Source: Aureimonas altamirensis | GTDB lineage: Bacteria > Pseudomonadota > Alphaproteobacteria > Rhizobiales > Rhizobiaceae | NCBI RefSeq assembly: GCF_001463885.1 | Contig: NZ_BBWQ01000015.1 | Span: forward strand, 1-64,000 | DNA length: 64,000 nt | Reading direction: 5' to 3' | Shown: piece by piece, positions 16,046-24,251 of the stretch | Layout: each line of letters starts with the position of its first letter | How positions within the stretch are numbered: position 1 is the first letter of the stretch | Made by a program: the position numbers and the translations under genes | The notes under the pieces: generated by a model | Database searches by the model: none | Told to the model about the DNA's origin: nothing | What the model saw: the letters and a program-made list of their open reading frames with translations, nothing else

Positions 16046-17413
16046 ATGGCGGTTCAGGAAGCGCAAGGCGAACCGAAGCTCAAGCGGGCGGCGGGCCTGA
16101 CGCAAATCACACTATTCGGCCTCGGCAGTATGCTCGGGGCGGGCATTTACGGGCTGATCGGCAAGGCGGCCGGCGAACTGGGCAGCGCCGTCTGGGTTGC
16201 CTTTCTCGTTTCGATGGTGGCGGCACTCCTGACGGGGCTTTCCTATGCCTCCATCGCCTCGCGCTATCCCCGTGCCGGCGGCGCGGCTTACGTGACGCAG
16301 ATGGCCTACCGCCGACCGATGGTCAGCTATGTCGTAGGGCTGGCCGTGGTCTGCTCCGGTCTGACATCCATCGCCACGCAGTCCAATGTCGTCGCGGCGA
16401 ACATAGCCGAGACCTTCGGCGTCGGCGCGCCGCACTGGCTACTGGCCATCGGCTTCTTGGTGCTGCTATCCGGCGTCCTGTTTCGCGGCATTTCGGAATC
16501 ATTGTGGCTCAACGCCGTCTGCACGCTGGTCGAGGCCTTCGGTCTGATCCTCGTGATTTCCGTCGGTGTCAGCTATTGGGGCAACGCCAATCTGCTTGAG
16601 TTTCCGCCCTCCGATGGCGGGGGCGGGATAGAGGGCCCGGTCGCGCTTCTGGTGATGCAGGGCGCCGTCCTGACCTTCTTTTCCTTCATCGGCTTCGAAG
16701 ACATGCTGAATGTATCGGAAGAGGTGAAGAACCCCGAGCGCACCATGCCTCTGGCCTTCATCCTGGCGATCCTTGCCGCCACGCTGATCTATATCGCGGT
16801 ATCCATAACGGCGGTATCGGTGGTGCCCTGGCAGGAACTGGCCGAAGCTGCCGGGCCGTTGACGCTGGTCGTCGAGCGGGCCGCGCCGTGGTTTCCCGTG
16901 GGGGTGTTCGCCGCCATCACCATCTTCGCCGTCGCCAATACGGCGCTGGTCAACTACGTGATGGCCTCGCGCCTTTTATACGGCATGTCGCGGCAGGGCC
17001 TGCTGCCGGCGCCGCTCGGCCGCGTCCACAAGGCCCGTCACACGCCCTATGTCGCGATCTTCGTGCTGCTGGCCATCGTGATCCTGTTGTCGTTGCTCGG
17101 CGACATCGCGGCCCTGGCATCCTCGACCGTGCTCTTGCTGCTGATGGTCTTCACCATCGTCAACGTCGCGCTGATCGTTCTGAAGCGGCGGCCGGACGAC
17201 AAGCCGGGCAGGTTCGAGGTGCCGGCCATCGTGCCGGCGCTGGGCGCGCTGTCCTGTGCAGCCCTGCTGATCGTGCGTATTGCGGAAGGAGACTGGACCG
17301 CACCGCTGATCGCCGGTGGCCTCGTGGTCGCGATCGTCATCCTCTATTTCGTAACGGGCGCAGGTGACAAGGGGCGCATCGAGAAGTTCCTGGCGAGCGA
17401 GCGCGATTCCTGA
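16046..17413 (+). CDS. APC-family amino acid permease
   Basis: Inner-membrane transporter of 455 residues with about 12 hydrophobic segments. The first helix has the GxGSMLGAGIYGLIG pattern typical of the APC superfamily, and the FSFIGFEDMLNVSEEVKNPERTMP region matches helix 6 and the following loop. A good GGGAGGG ribosome site precedes ATG 16046. It stands 54 nt after gph. Substrate unknown; relatives transport amino acids or polyamines. It ends 12 nt before a hairpin shared with the convergent DUF2076 gene. Confidence 0.88.
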   Translation: MAVQEAQGEPKLKRAAGLTQITLFGLGSMLGAGIYGLIGKAAGELGSAVWVAFLVSMVAALLTGLSYASIASRYPRAGGAAYVTQMAYRRPMVSYVVGLAVVCSGLTSIATQSNVVAANIAETFGVGAPHWLLAIGFLVLLSGVLFRGISESLWLNAVCTLVEAFGLILVISVGVSYWGNANLLEFPPSDGGGGIEGPVALLVMQGAVLTFFSFIGFEDMLNVSEEVKNPERTMPLAFILAILAATLIYIAVSITAVSVVPWQELAEAAGPLTLVVERAAPWFPVGVFAAITIFAVANTALVNYVMASRLLYGMSRQGLLPAPLGRVHKARHTPYVAIFVLLAIVILLSLLGDIAALASSTVLLLLMVFTIVNVALIVLKRRPDDKPGRFEVPAIVPALGALSCAALLIVRIAEGDWTAPLIAGGLVVAIVILYFVTGAGDKGRIEKFLASERDS

Positions 17414-17425
17414 CCTAAAAAATTT

Positions 17426-17447
17426 GGGCCCGGTTTTCACCGGGCCC
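17426..17447 (-). terminator. Intrinsic terminator of the DUF2076 gene
   Basis: Perfect 8-bp GC stem GGGCCCGG / CCGGGCCC with a 6-nt loop. On the minus strand it is followed by AAATTTTTTA, a proper T-run, so it mainly ends the minus-strand gene. On the plus strand it may serve the APC permease gene, with only a weak T-run after it. Confidence 0.85.
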
Positions 17448-17458
17448 GATCCTTCGCA

Positions 17459-18058
17459 TCAGATGTCGTCGAAACCGTCGAAGCCGCCGCCGTCGTCGAA
17501 GCCGTCCATCCCGACATCCTCGGCCAGCCCGTCGGCAGCATTGCCGACTTCACCCGCGATGGCGTCACCCGCCCCACCGAACATCGAACCCAGCATGGAG
17601 CCGAGCATCATGCCGCCGGCGACACCGACGGCCGTTTGCGCGGCGCCGGCCAGGAAGCCGCCACCCTGCCGTGCGGCCGGCTGAGCCTGTGCACCGGATG
17701 CGCCGCCGCCCCATGGCGTGCCGGCCGGCATCGCGCCGCCGACGCGCCCCTGCTGCGGCGAGGGCTCGGCTGCTCTCTGGCCGCGCTGGCCACCGCCGAA
17801 TAGACCGCCGAGCAGGCCGCCGCCTCCCTGTTGCGGTTGGGATTCGAGCTGGCGGATACGCTCCTGCGCCGCTTCCAGCGCCTGCTCCTGCACGATGATG
17901 GTCTGCGCCATGTAATAGGGCGCCGCCGGCTGGTCGGAGAGCCTTTTCTGGATGAAAGCCTCCGCTTCGCCATCGCGCGGGGCAGCCTCGCGCTCGACCG
18001 TGCCGAGCCGGGTGAACAGTCCTTCGATCAGGCGCTTCTCTTCAGCATTCATGCTCAT
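17459..18058 (-). CDS. DUF2076 domain protein
   Basis: A 199-residue protein beginning MSMNAEEKRLIEGLFTRLG, the DUF2076 N-terminus (helical, about residues 1-80). After that come low-complexity stretches rich in Gly, Gln and Ala, a small-residue region GGMMLGSMLGSMFGGAGDAIAG that could insert in or associate with a membrane, and an acidic Asp/Gly/Phe tail. Function unknown; the family is described as periplasmic ligand-binding sensor-like in databases without experimental proof. ATG 18058 has GGGAG upstream; ATG 18052 is an alternative. It ends at a strong terminator. Confidence 0.82.
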   Translation of the reverse strand: MSMNAEEKRLIEGLFTRLGTVEREAAPRDGEAEAFIQKRLSDQPAAPYYMAQTIIVQEQALEAAQERIRQLESQPQQGGGGLLGGLFGGGQRGQRAAEPSPQQGRVGGAMPAGTPWGGGASGAQAQPAARQGGGFLAGAAQTAVGVAGGMMLGSMLGSMFGGAGDAIAGEVGNAADGLAEDVGMDGFDDGGGFDGFDDI

Positions 18059-18152
18059 TTCCGGGACTCCCGAAGTTGCAGTGCCTGTCCAGATAGGAAG
18101 TCGCAGCGGCGGCATGAAGGCCATGGAGTTTTCGTGATCGCGCCGTGATACC

Positions 18153-19595
18153 TCAGGCCGCGGGCCGAAAGCGCGCCGTGCGCGGGTCTGCCACGTAGCG
18201 GCTTGCAAGCTGTGCAGCCGTGTCGGCGAGTTCGGCGACGGCATCGAGGATGCGTTCGGCCTCGGCATCAGAATGCAGATAGCTGAAGTTCAAGCGCACC
18301 CAGCCGGGCTTTTCGAGTTCGTGTCCGGCTCCAAGCCGCAGGAACAGCGCCTGCGATGCCGCGTCGTCCAGGCCGAGCAGGCGGTGGGCATAGGGCCCGG
18401 CACAGGCGCAGCCGCCGCGCACCTGTATGCCCCACATGTCGCTCAGCATCCGCGTGAACATCTGGTGATGAACGAGGGTGCCCTGTGGATCCACGACCTG
18501 GAAGGAAAAGATGGGCAATGCCGTCATGCCGGGCTTTTGGCCGAGAAGGCGGATGCCGGGCACCTGCGTCCAGCGATCGACGGCGCGCTGCCGCAGCGCT
18601 TCCTCTCGCTCCAGAATGGCGTGGGTGCCGACGGCATCCTTGACCAGCATCACCAGCGCGGCGCGGATATCGCCGACGACATTGGGCGTGCCAGCCTCTT
18701 CCCGCGCCTCGACGCGGGCGCTGTAGGCATGGCCCCAGGGTGAGACGAAAGCGACCGTGCCGCCTCCGGGCAGCGTCGGCGTCGTGCGCCGCACGATGCT
18801 GTCGCGCACCACCATGATGCCGGATGCGCCCGGACCGCCGGGAAACTTGTGCGGCGACAAGACGATCGCATCCTTTGCTGCAGCGCCATCCCCCATGTCC
18901 ATCGGCAGATAGGGGGCGCCGGCCGCATAATCCCAGATCGCGAGGGCCCCGGCCGCCTTGAGGCGGCGCGTCACGGTGTCGACATCGGTAACGATGCCCG
19001 TGACGTTGGACGCGGCGGAAAAGCTGCCGATGATCAGGTCTGCGCCCGCGGCCTCCTCGAGGGCCTCATCCAGGCTGGCAAGATCGACGCCGCCACACTC
19101 TGCCTCGGCAATCTCCACAACGCGTGCGCCGCTTTCGCGCCACGGCAGAATGTTGGAGTGGTGCTCGTAAGGCCCCGACAGAACCACGACGCGGTCGCCC
19201 CCGGCAACCCGCCTTTCCACCTCTAAAAGTCGCACGATCCGGTTGATCCCGTTTGTCGCGCCGGAGCCGGTGAAGACGACATGGCAATCGGCCCCGGCGC
19301 CCACGAGCCCGGCGATCGCACCGCGCGCCTCTTCCCGAAGCCGCGTCATGGTGCCCCCGCAGTGGGACGCTTCGGTGTGGCTGTTGGCATACCAGGGCAG
19401 GACGTTCTCGGTGACGAACTCCTCCACCTGACGCAGGGCGCGCCCCGACGCCACGTAATCGGCGTACAGAAGCGATTGCGGACCGCAGCCGGCGTCGAAA
19501 CGCGCGCCGTTGCCGATAAGACCGCCGCGCAACCGCGCTACGGTGTCACCGGATGCCAGATCGTTTCTGAAGTCTGCAAGAATGCCCATCGCCAT
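18153..19595 (-). CDS. Class-V aminotransferase-fold PLP enzyme (cysteine-desulfurase-like)
   Basis: A 480-residue PLP enzyme related to SufS/Csd. The PLP lysine is in SPHKFPGGPGASG (near residue 240). A cysteine-containing segment GGCACAGPYAHRLLG near residue 405 sits where desulfurases carry their catalytic cysteine, but the context differs from classical SufS, so desulfurase, selenocysteine lyase or another activity are all possible. Start chosen at ATG 19593-19595 (MAMGIL); ATG 19589 is an alternative two codons in. No suf or isc genes are adjacent. The neighbouring Lrp regulator and the persulfide-dioxygenase-like gene suggest a cysteine or sulfane-sulfur context. Confidence 0.85.
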   Translation of the reverse strand: MAMGILADFRNDLASGDTVARLRGGLIGNGARFDAGCGPQSLLYADYVASGRALRQVEEFVTENVLPWYANSHTEASHCGGTMTRLREEARGAIAGLVGAGADCHVVFTGSGATNGINRIVRLLEVERRVAGGDRVVVLSGPYEHHSNILPWRESGARVVEIAEAECGGVDLASLDEALEEAAGADLIIGSFSAASNVTGIVTDVDTVTRRLKAAGALAIWDYAAGAPYLPMDMGDGAAAKDAIVLSPHKFPGGPGASGIMVVRDSIVRRTTPTLPGGGTVAFVSPWGHAYSARVEAREEAGTPNVVGDIRAALVMLVKDAVGTHAILEREEALRQRAVDRWTQVPGIRLLGQKPGMTALPIFSFQVVDPQGTLVHHQMFTRMLSDMWGIQVRGGCACAGPYAHRLLGLDDAASQALFLRLGAGHELEKPGWVRLNFSYLHSDAEAERILDAVAELADTAAQLASRYVADPRTARFRPAA

Positions 19596-19733
19596 GCTCC
19601 GCCCCACCAGGATTGGAATGAACGATAATGGACATCGCTGGCGATTTTTCACCGATCTGACCCGGTCTGATCAGAAAGTATGCAAGGTTTGATCGCATAA
19701 AGAAAAAAATGGAACGGTAATGACAACATGCAG

Positions 19734-20198
19734 TCAGCGGATGGGAATCGCGCGGTTTTCCAGGATGGCTTCCATCGTGAAATACGAGGTGACGTTTTCC
19801 AGGTCGAGTTTCTCGATAAGGCGCTGGTAGACCTCGTCGTAGCTTTTCATGTCGCGCGTGACGATCTTCAACATGTAGTCGTAGTCGCCGCCGATGCGGT
19901 AGAAATCGGTGATGTCGGAAATCGATGTGACATGTGAGCGAAACTTCTTAAGCCATTCAGCGGAATGGTTTCGCGTGCGGATCATGGCAAAGACGACCAG
20001 CCCGCGCCCCAGCAGTTCCCGGTCGATCCGAGCCGTCTGACCTTTCAGAACGCCGTCTTCCTGCAACTGCTTGATACGCCGCCAGCAGGCATTCTGCGAA
20101 AGGCCGATCTTGTCGGCCAGGTCTCGCTGAGACTGGCTGGCGTCCTCCTGCAGCTCCATGATGATCCTGGCATCGATATGATCGATCTTTAGGGCCAT
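19734..20198 (-). CDS. Lrp/AsnC family transcriptional regulator
   Basis: A 154-residue regulator: N-terminal helix-turn-helix at about residues 6-60 (SQRDLADKIGLSQNACWRRIKQLQ) and a C-terminal RAM ligand-binding domain (about 67-145). Such proteins sense amino acids and usually control a nearby gene. It is transcribed away from the persulfide-dioxygenase-like gene with 123 nt between the two starts, and toward the class-V PLP enzyme, so either is a likely target. A different, only distantly similar Lrp protein is at 32542-33012. Confidence 0.92.
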   Translation of the reverse strand: MALKIDHIDARIIMELQEDASQSQRDLADKIGLSQNACWRRIKQLQEDGVLKGQTARIDRELLGRGLVVFAMIRTRNHSAEWLKKFRSHVTSISDITDFYRIGGDYDYMLKIVTRDMKSYDEVYQRLIEKLDLENVTSYFTMEAILENRAIPIR

Positions 20199-20321
20199 CT
20201 TTCGTTCAACTCCTCATCGATCGTGCGATTTAGGCCAACAGCCTGTGACGGTTTACCGATTTTGGCATGTTACCATTATTTCGAGGTCCGGACGATCGAG
20301 GGCCGATTCAGGAGAAGCGCC

Positions 20322-21197
20322 ATGAGTGAATTGAACGGTCGGCCGGATGTTACCGGCTTCTTCGACCCGCAGACGCATACGATCGCCTATGTCGTGGCAG
20401 ACCCGGAGACTGGCGCCTGCGCCATCTTCGATGCGGTCATGGATATCGACTATGCAGCCGGCCGCATCGCGTTCGAGCATGCCGACCGGATGATCGACCA
20501 TGTGCGTGCACATGGCCTGACCGTCGAGTGGGTGATCGAGACCCATGTGCATGCCGACCATTTGTCGGGCGCGCCGTACATCCAGGAAAAGCTCGGTGGC
20601 AAGTTGGCCATCGGTGCGGATATCGTGGCCGTGCAGGAAACTTTCGGCAAGATTTTCAACGAGGGGACCGAGTTCCAGCGCGACGGCAGCCAGTTCGATG
20701 TCCTTTTTTCCGACGGCGACCGCTACACCATAGGCCGGATCGATGCCTTGGCCTTGCACACGCCGGGGCATACGCCGGCCTGCATGACGCACCGGGTCGG
20801 CGATGCGGCCTTTGTCGGTGATACGCTCTTCATGCCGGATGGCGGTTCCGCACGCGCCGACTTTCCGGGCGGTGACGCCGGGCAACTCTACGATTCCATC
20901 CAGCGCATTCTTGCCCTGCCGGACGAAACGCGACTGTTCATGTGCCATGATTACGGGCCGAACGGTCGCGATATAGGGTGGGAGACCACCGTTGGAGAGG
21001 AGCGGGCCGCCAACATCCATGTCGGTGGCGGTCGCTCCCGTGAGGAGTTCATCGCCTTTCGCACCGCACGGGATTCGACCCTGCCGATGCCAAGGCTCAT
21101 TCTGCCGGCATTGCAGGTCAACATGCGTGCCGGCCGGCTGCCGGCGGCCGACCCCGAAGGCCGGCGCTACCTCAAGGTGCCACTGAACGGCCTTTGA
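20322..21197 (+). CDS. Metallo-beta-lactamase-fold enzyme, persulfide dioxygenase-like
   Basis: A 291-residue protein from ATG 20322 (AGGAG ribosome site 8 nt before). The metal motif is ETHVHADHLSGA (about residues 70-81), followed by HTPGHTPACMTH, VGDTLF and ARADFPGGDA, and CHDY. This set is the ETHE1/Blh persulfide dioxygenase pattern, enzymes that oxidise glutathione persulfide to sulfite with a mononuclear iron. It would fit sulfane-sulfur disposal downstream of cysteine breakdown. Likely controlled by the divergent Lrp gene. A glyoxalase-II-like hydrolase is the alternative, less favoured because of the ETHxHADH form. Confidence 0.85.
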   Translation: MSELNGRPDVTGFFDPQTHTIAYVVADPETGACAIFDAVMDIDYAAGRIAFEHADRMIDHVRAHGLTVEWVIETHVHADHLSGAPYIQEKLGGKLAIGADIVAVQETFGKIFNEGTEFQRDGSQFDVLFSDGDRYTIGRIDALALHTPGHTPACMTHRVGDAAFVGDTLFMPDGGSARADFPGGDAGQLYDSIQRILALPDETRLFMCHDYGPNGRDIGWETTVGEERAANIHVGGGRSREEFIAFRTARDSTLPMPRLILPALQVNMRAGRLPAADPEGRRYLKVPLNGL

Positions 21198-21226
21198 GCG
21201 CCAAGGCGCCAAATCTGCTCCCATGA

Positions 21227-21236
21227 AAATCTACAA
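21227..21236 (-). promoter_or_regulatory. Weak second BioR-like box
   Basis: Reads TTGTAGATTT on the minus strand, 84 bp upstream of the better box. It has three differences from TTATMKATAA, so it may be chance in an AT-rich leader. Confidence 0.3.
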
Positions 21237-21310
21237 AAAATCTCTAGTACAGAACTCGGTTGCCTAAATCGAAAAACCGGACCTAAATTATAGCGACAAG
21301 AATCAAATTT

Positions 21311-21320
21311 TGTAGATAAA
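21311..21320 (+). promoter_or_regulatory. BioR-like operator upstream of bioY
   Basis: TTGTAGATAA differs at one position from the alphaproteobacterial BioR palindrome TTATMKATAA and lies 9 nt before the bioY start, a position suited to biotin-responsive repression by the GntR-type regulator BioR. No bioR gene is in the window. Confidence 0.5.
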
Positions 21321-21329
21321 AGGTGTCGC

Positions 21330-21902
21330 ATGGTTGAGCTTGCAGTGTCGGTATTGTCCGGTACCCGTATGCGCCGGGTTTCAAGGCAGGTCGCCGCAGT
21401 CGCGGTGGGCAGCATCGCTTTGACGCTGTCATCCTATATCGCTGTGCCGATGGTGCCCGTTCCGGTGACGATGCAGACGCTGGCGGTCACCATGGTTGGT
21501 GCGCTTCTGGGACGCCGTCTGGGAGCGATCACCGTGATGGCGTGGCTGGCGCAGGCGATGGCCGGACTGCCCGTCCTTGCCAATGGCGCCGGCGGCATCC
21601 ACCATTTTGCCGGTCCGACCGCGGGCTATCTCGTGGCCTTCCCGATCATGGCCTGGATGATGGGCTGGCTTGCCGAAAATGGGTGGGCCGGCCGCAAGCC
21701 ATTGCGAGCCTTTGCCGGCATGCTGGCCGCAAACCTTATCTGTCTTGCGCTCGGCGGCGTGTGGCTGGCGGGCATTGTCGGTCCGACGCAGGCGGTTGCA
21801 CTCGGGGTTACGCCGTTCCTGGTCGGGGCGGTGCTGAAGTCGGGCCTGGGCGCCGCGCTTCTGGTGGTCATCGCCCACCGCCGCTTGCGCAAGGCCGCAT
21901 GA
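21330..21902 (+). CDS. bioY: Biotin transporter BioY (ECF S component)
   Basis: Membrane protein of 190 residues with six hydrophobic segments. The BioY signature is clear: VPMVPVPVTMQTLAV at about residues 39-53, GRRLGA, and HHFAGPTAGYLVAFP. BioY takes up biotin, alone or with the AT module BioMN; neither bioM nor bioN is nearby. The start at ATG 21330 follows a BioR-like box. The stop overlaps the start of the DUF1284 gene (ATGA), indicating translational coupling. Confidence 0.94.
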   Translation: MVELAVSVLSGTRMRRVSRQVAAVAVGSIALTLSSYIAVPMVPVPVTMQTLAVTMVGALLGRRLGAITVMAWLAQAMAGLPVLANGAGGIHHFAGPTAGYLVAFPIMAWMMGWLAENGWAGRKPLRAFAGMLAANLICLALGGVWLAGIVGPTQAVALGVTPFLVGAVLKSGLGAALLVVIAHRRLRKAA

Positions 21903-22351
21903 CGATCCATCTGCGGCCGCATCATCTCCTGTGCCTCCTGACCTATGTGGGCAAGGGGTACGGGGATGCCTTCATCCGCAATTACGACAGGATCGCGCAG
22001 CGTCTGTCCATGGGCGAAGCGATCATGGTCGTCGATGGGCCGGACGATATCTGCGCGCCGTTGCTGACCGACCCGGATGCCCATTGCCGCCGGGCAGGGG
22101 TGACGGCGCGCGACGCGGATGCCTTGCATGATATTGCCGGCATTCTTGCCATCGGGGTTGGTGACACACTGTCGCTCGACCCGGCAACGCTTTCGGATAT
22201 GAGGACTGCCTTCGCTTCCGGGCGTAGCCGGGGCGCCTGTGCCGGCTGTGAATGGGAAGCGCTTTGCAGCGCGGTGGCGCGGGACGGGTTTGCCGGCGCC
22301 CGCGTGCAGCTTGCCGAAGGCGGCGCCAAGGCCATGTGTTGCGGTTCTTGA
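21899..22351 (+). CDS. DUF1284 family protein
   Basis: A 150-residue cytoplasmic protein coupled to bioY by a 4-nt overlap. It begins with the family hallmark RPHHLLCLLTYVGKGY and carries seven cysteines, including CAGCEWEALC near residues 116-125 and CC near the end, consistent with a metal or iron-sulfur site. No biochemical function is known to me. Co-occurrence with bioY is common in Rhizobiales and hints at a biotin-linked or cofactor role, but that is inference. Confidence 0.85.
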   Translation: MTIHLRPHHLLCLLTYVGKGYGDAFIRNYDRIAQRLSMGEAIMVVDGPDDICAPLLTDPDAHCRRAGVTARDADALHDIAGILAIGVGDTLSLDPATLSDMRTAFASGRSRGACAGCEWEALCSAVARDGFAGARVQLAEGGAKAMCCGS

Positions 22352-22375
22352 TCCTTTTTCCAGGCCGGAGCATCG

Positions 22376-22966
22376 ATGGCTGACGCCCAGATACAAACGT
22401 TGACCGAACTTCTGGACGCAGTCGAAGAGCGCAACAGGGCCGATGGCGGCCTGTCGATGGGCGTCATCGGAGACATCGCCGGCGACAGGGCCTTCGGCGC
22501 GATGATCCTGCTGCCTGCCCTTGTAACCGTATCTCCCTTGTCCGGCATCCCGACGGTGCCGACCATGGTTGGTATCATCGTCATGTTGCTATCCGCGCAA
22601 CTTGCGCTCGGACGAAGGGAGCCATGGTTGCCGAAGCGCCTGGCCAATGCCCGGCTGTCGACCGAGCGCGTCCACAAGGTGTTGGGCTTCATGCGGCGGC
22701 CCGCCGGTTGGATAGACCGGGTGGTGCGCCCGCGTCTTCGCTTCGCGACAAGCAGCATCGCCCTGCGTGGGGCGGCGCTGATCTGCTTTCTGACGGCGGC
22801 GACCATGCCGCCGCTTGAGATATTGCCCTTCATGGCAACGACGGCCGGGCTGGTCATCTCCATCTTTGCCCTTGCAATCACTCTGCGCGATGGCCTCCTG
22901 ATGATCCTTGGTCTCGCTGCCACCGGTGGAATGGCCTATGCGGCATGGGCGCTCGTGGCGGGCTGA
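22376..22966 (+). CDS. exoD: ExoD family membrane protein
   Basis: A 196-residue protein matching ExoD (exopolysaccharide synthesis, named from Sinorhizobium meliloti mutants defective in nodule invasion and alkaline tolerance). The conserved stretch GDRAFGAMILLPALVTVSPLSGIPTVPT (split here: PALVTVSPLSGIPTVPTMVG) is at about residues 37-66, with further hydrophobic segments at 65-78, 125-155 and 165-192. Follows the DUF1284 gene by 24 nt. The molecular activity of ExoD is unknown. Confidence 0.88.
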   Translation: MADAQIQTLTELLDAVEERNRADGGLSMGVIGDIAGDRAFGAMILLPALVTVSPLSGIPTVPTMVGIIVMLLSAQLALGRREPWLPKRLANARLSTERVHKVLGFMRRPAGWIDRVVRPRLRFATSSIALRGAALICFLTAATMPPLEILPFMATTAGLVISIFALAITLRDGLLMILGLAATGGMAYAAWALVAG

Positions 22967-23111
22967 GCCCCTGCCGCTTGCGCGCCGCGGAAAACCCCCG
23001 AAATTCAGGGAGTTCAGGCGCGTTGCCCCCGCTGATTTGCGAAACTCTGCCGGATGATCGTGCCATCGTGGTGCCGCCAGCCGGCGTGAAGCGGATGATG
23101 GAGACAGTTTG

Positions 23112-24251
23112 ATGAAAGTGGTCGTTCTGGGCGCCGGTATCGTTGGGTCATCGGTTGCGTATCTTGCGGCCCGGGCCGGTGCGGCCGTGACACTGATCGA
23201 CAAGGAGTATCCCGGCTCCGGAGCGTCCTCGGCCAGCTTTGCCTGGACGAATTCTAACGGCAAGCCACCCGCGGACTATCACGCGCTCAACGTTCGGGGC
23301 ATCGAAGGCTACAGCCTGCTGGCGGCCGAGCTGGGCAGAGAGCCGTGGATGCACCGATCGGGCAGCATCGAGTGGCGCAAGGGCACCGACGCCGATTCGC
23401 TTGCACAGCGCATCGCCGACCTCCAGGACCTCGATTACCCGATCCGGGAGATATCGGTCGATGAGGCGATCGAGCTCGAGCCCGGCATCGACGCGAACGA
23501 GCTTGCCGATGCGTTGATTGCCCTTTCTCCCGGGGAAGGCTGGGTCGACCCGGTCGTTTACTGTGGATGGCTGGTCGATCGCGCGGTCAGGCAGCATGGG
23601 CTATCCCTGCAGACAGGGACGAGAGTGACAGGCGTGACCGCGCGACAGGGCCGTGTTTCCGGCGTGACCTGCGCCGACGGTCGCCATGTCGAGGCGGACA
23701 TTGTGATCGGCTGTCTGGGGACAAGCGTCAACGATCTGCTGCGTGACACCGACTTCACCTTACCCCTGGTGCGAAATGTTGGCTACCTGGCCTTCACGAG
23801 GCCGGCGCCGGTGATGGTATCGCGGCCTCTGCACGGGCCGGACATCGATATTCGCCCCGATGGCGCCGGCCGGCTGCTGCTGCGCCGCGACAGGCTGGAT
23901 GAAATGCCGCGCGACACGCTGGATCCGCATCCGGACGGACCGACAGCGCAATCCGTCATCGCGCGCGCAAGAGAGGTCTTGCCGCAACTGCGACACGTTC
24001 CGGTGGAGGCGGTCCGCATCACCGAAAGGCCGATCCCGGGTGATGGTCTGAGTGCGGTCGGCCCCATCGACGATCTTCCCGGTCTTTATATCGCAGTTAC
24101 CCACAGCGGCGTGACGCTTGCCCCGATCATCGGGGATCTCGTCGCGCGGGAGACGGTCCTTGGCCAAACCTGCCCGGAACTTGCAAGCTTCAGGCCGGGC
24201 CGTTTCTCTTCTCAGGCCATTTCAGTGAAGCGATACAAGGGCGGCATGTGA
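23112..24251 (+). CDS. FAD-dependent amino-acid-oxidase-type oxidoreductase (1)
   Basis: A 379-residue DAO-family flavoprotein. The dinucleotide motif VVLGAGIVGSSVAYL is at residues 4-18, followed by an acidic residue closing the ADP fold at TLIDKEYPG. Such enzymes oxidise D- or N-methylated amino acids. It is the most diverged of three consecutive DAO-family genes. ATG 23112 is preceded by GGAGACAG; a TTG one codon earlier is possible. Its stop overlaps the next ATG by one base (TGATG), so the pair is translated together. First gene of the catabolic locus that runs to 36.5 kb. Confidence 0.87.
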   Translation: MKVVVLGAGIVGSSVAYLAARAGAAVTLIDKEYPGSGASSASFAWTNSNGKPPADYHALNVRGIEGYSLLAAELGREPWMHRSGSIEWRKGTDADSLAQRIADLQDLDYPIREISVDEAIELEPGIDANELADALIALSPGEGWVDPVVYCGWLVDRAVRQHGLSLQTGTRVTGVTARQGRVSGVTCADGRHVEADIVIGCLGTSVNDLLRDTDFTLPLVRNVGYLAFTRPAPVMVSRPLHGPDIDIRPDGAGRLLLRRDRLDEMPRDTLDPHPDGPTAQSVIARAREVLPQLRHVPVEAVRITERPIPGDGLSAVGPIDDLPGLYIAVTHSGVTLAPIIGDLVARETVLGQTCPELASFRPGRFSSQAISVKRYKGGM

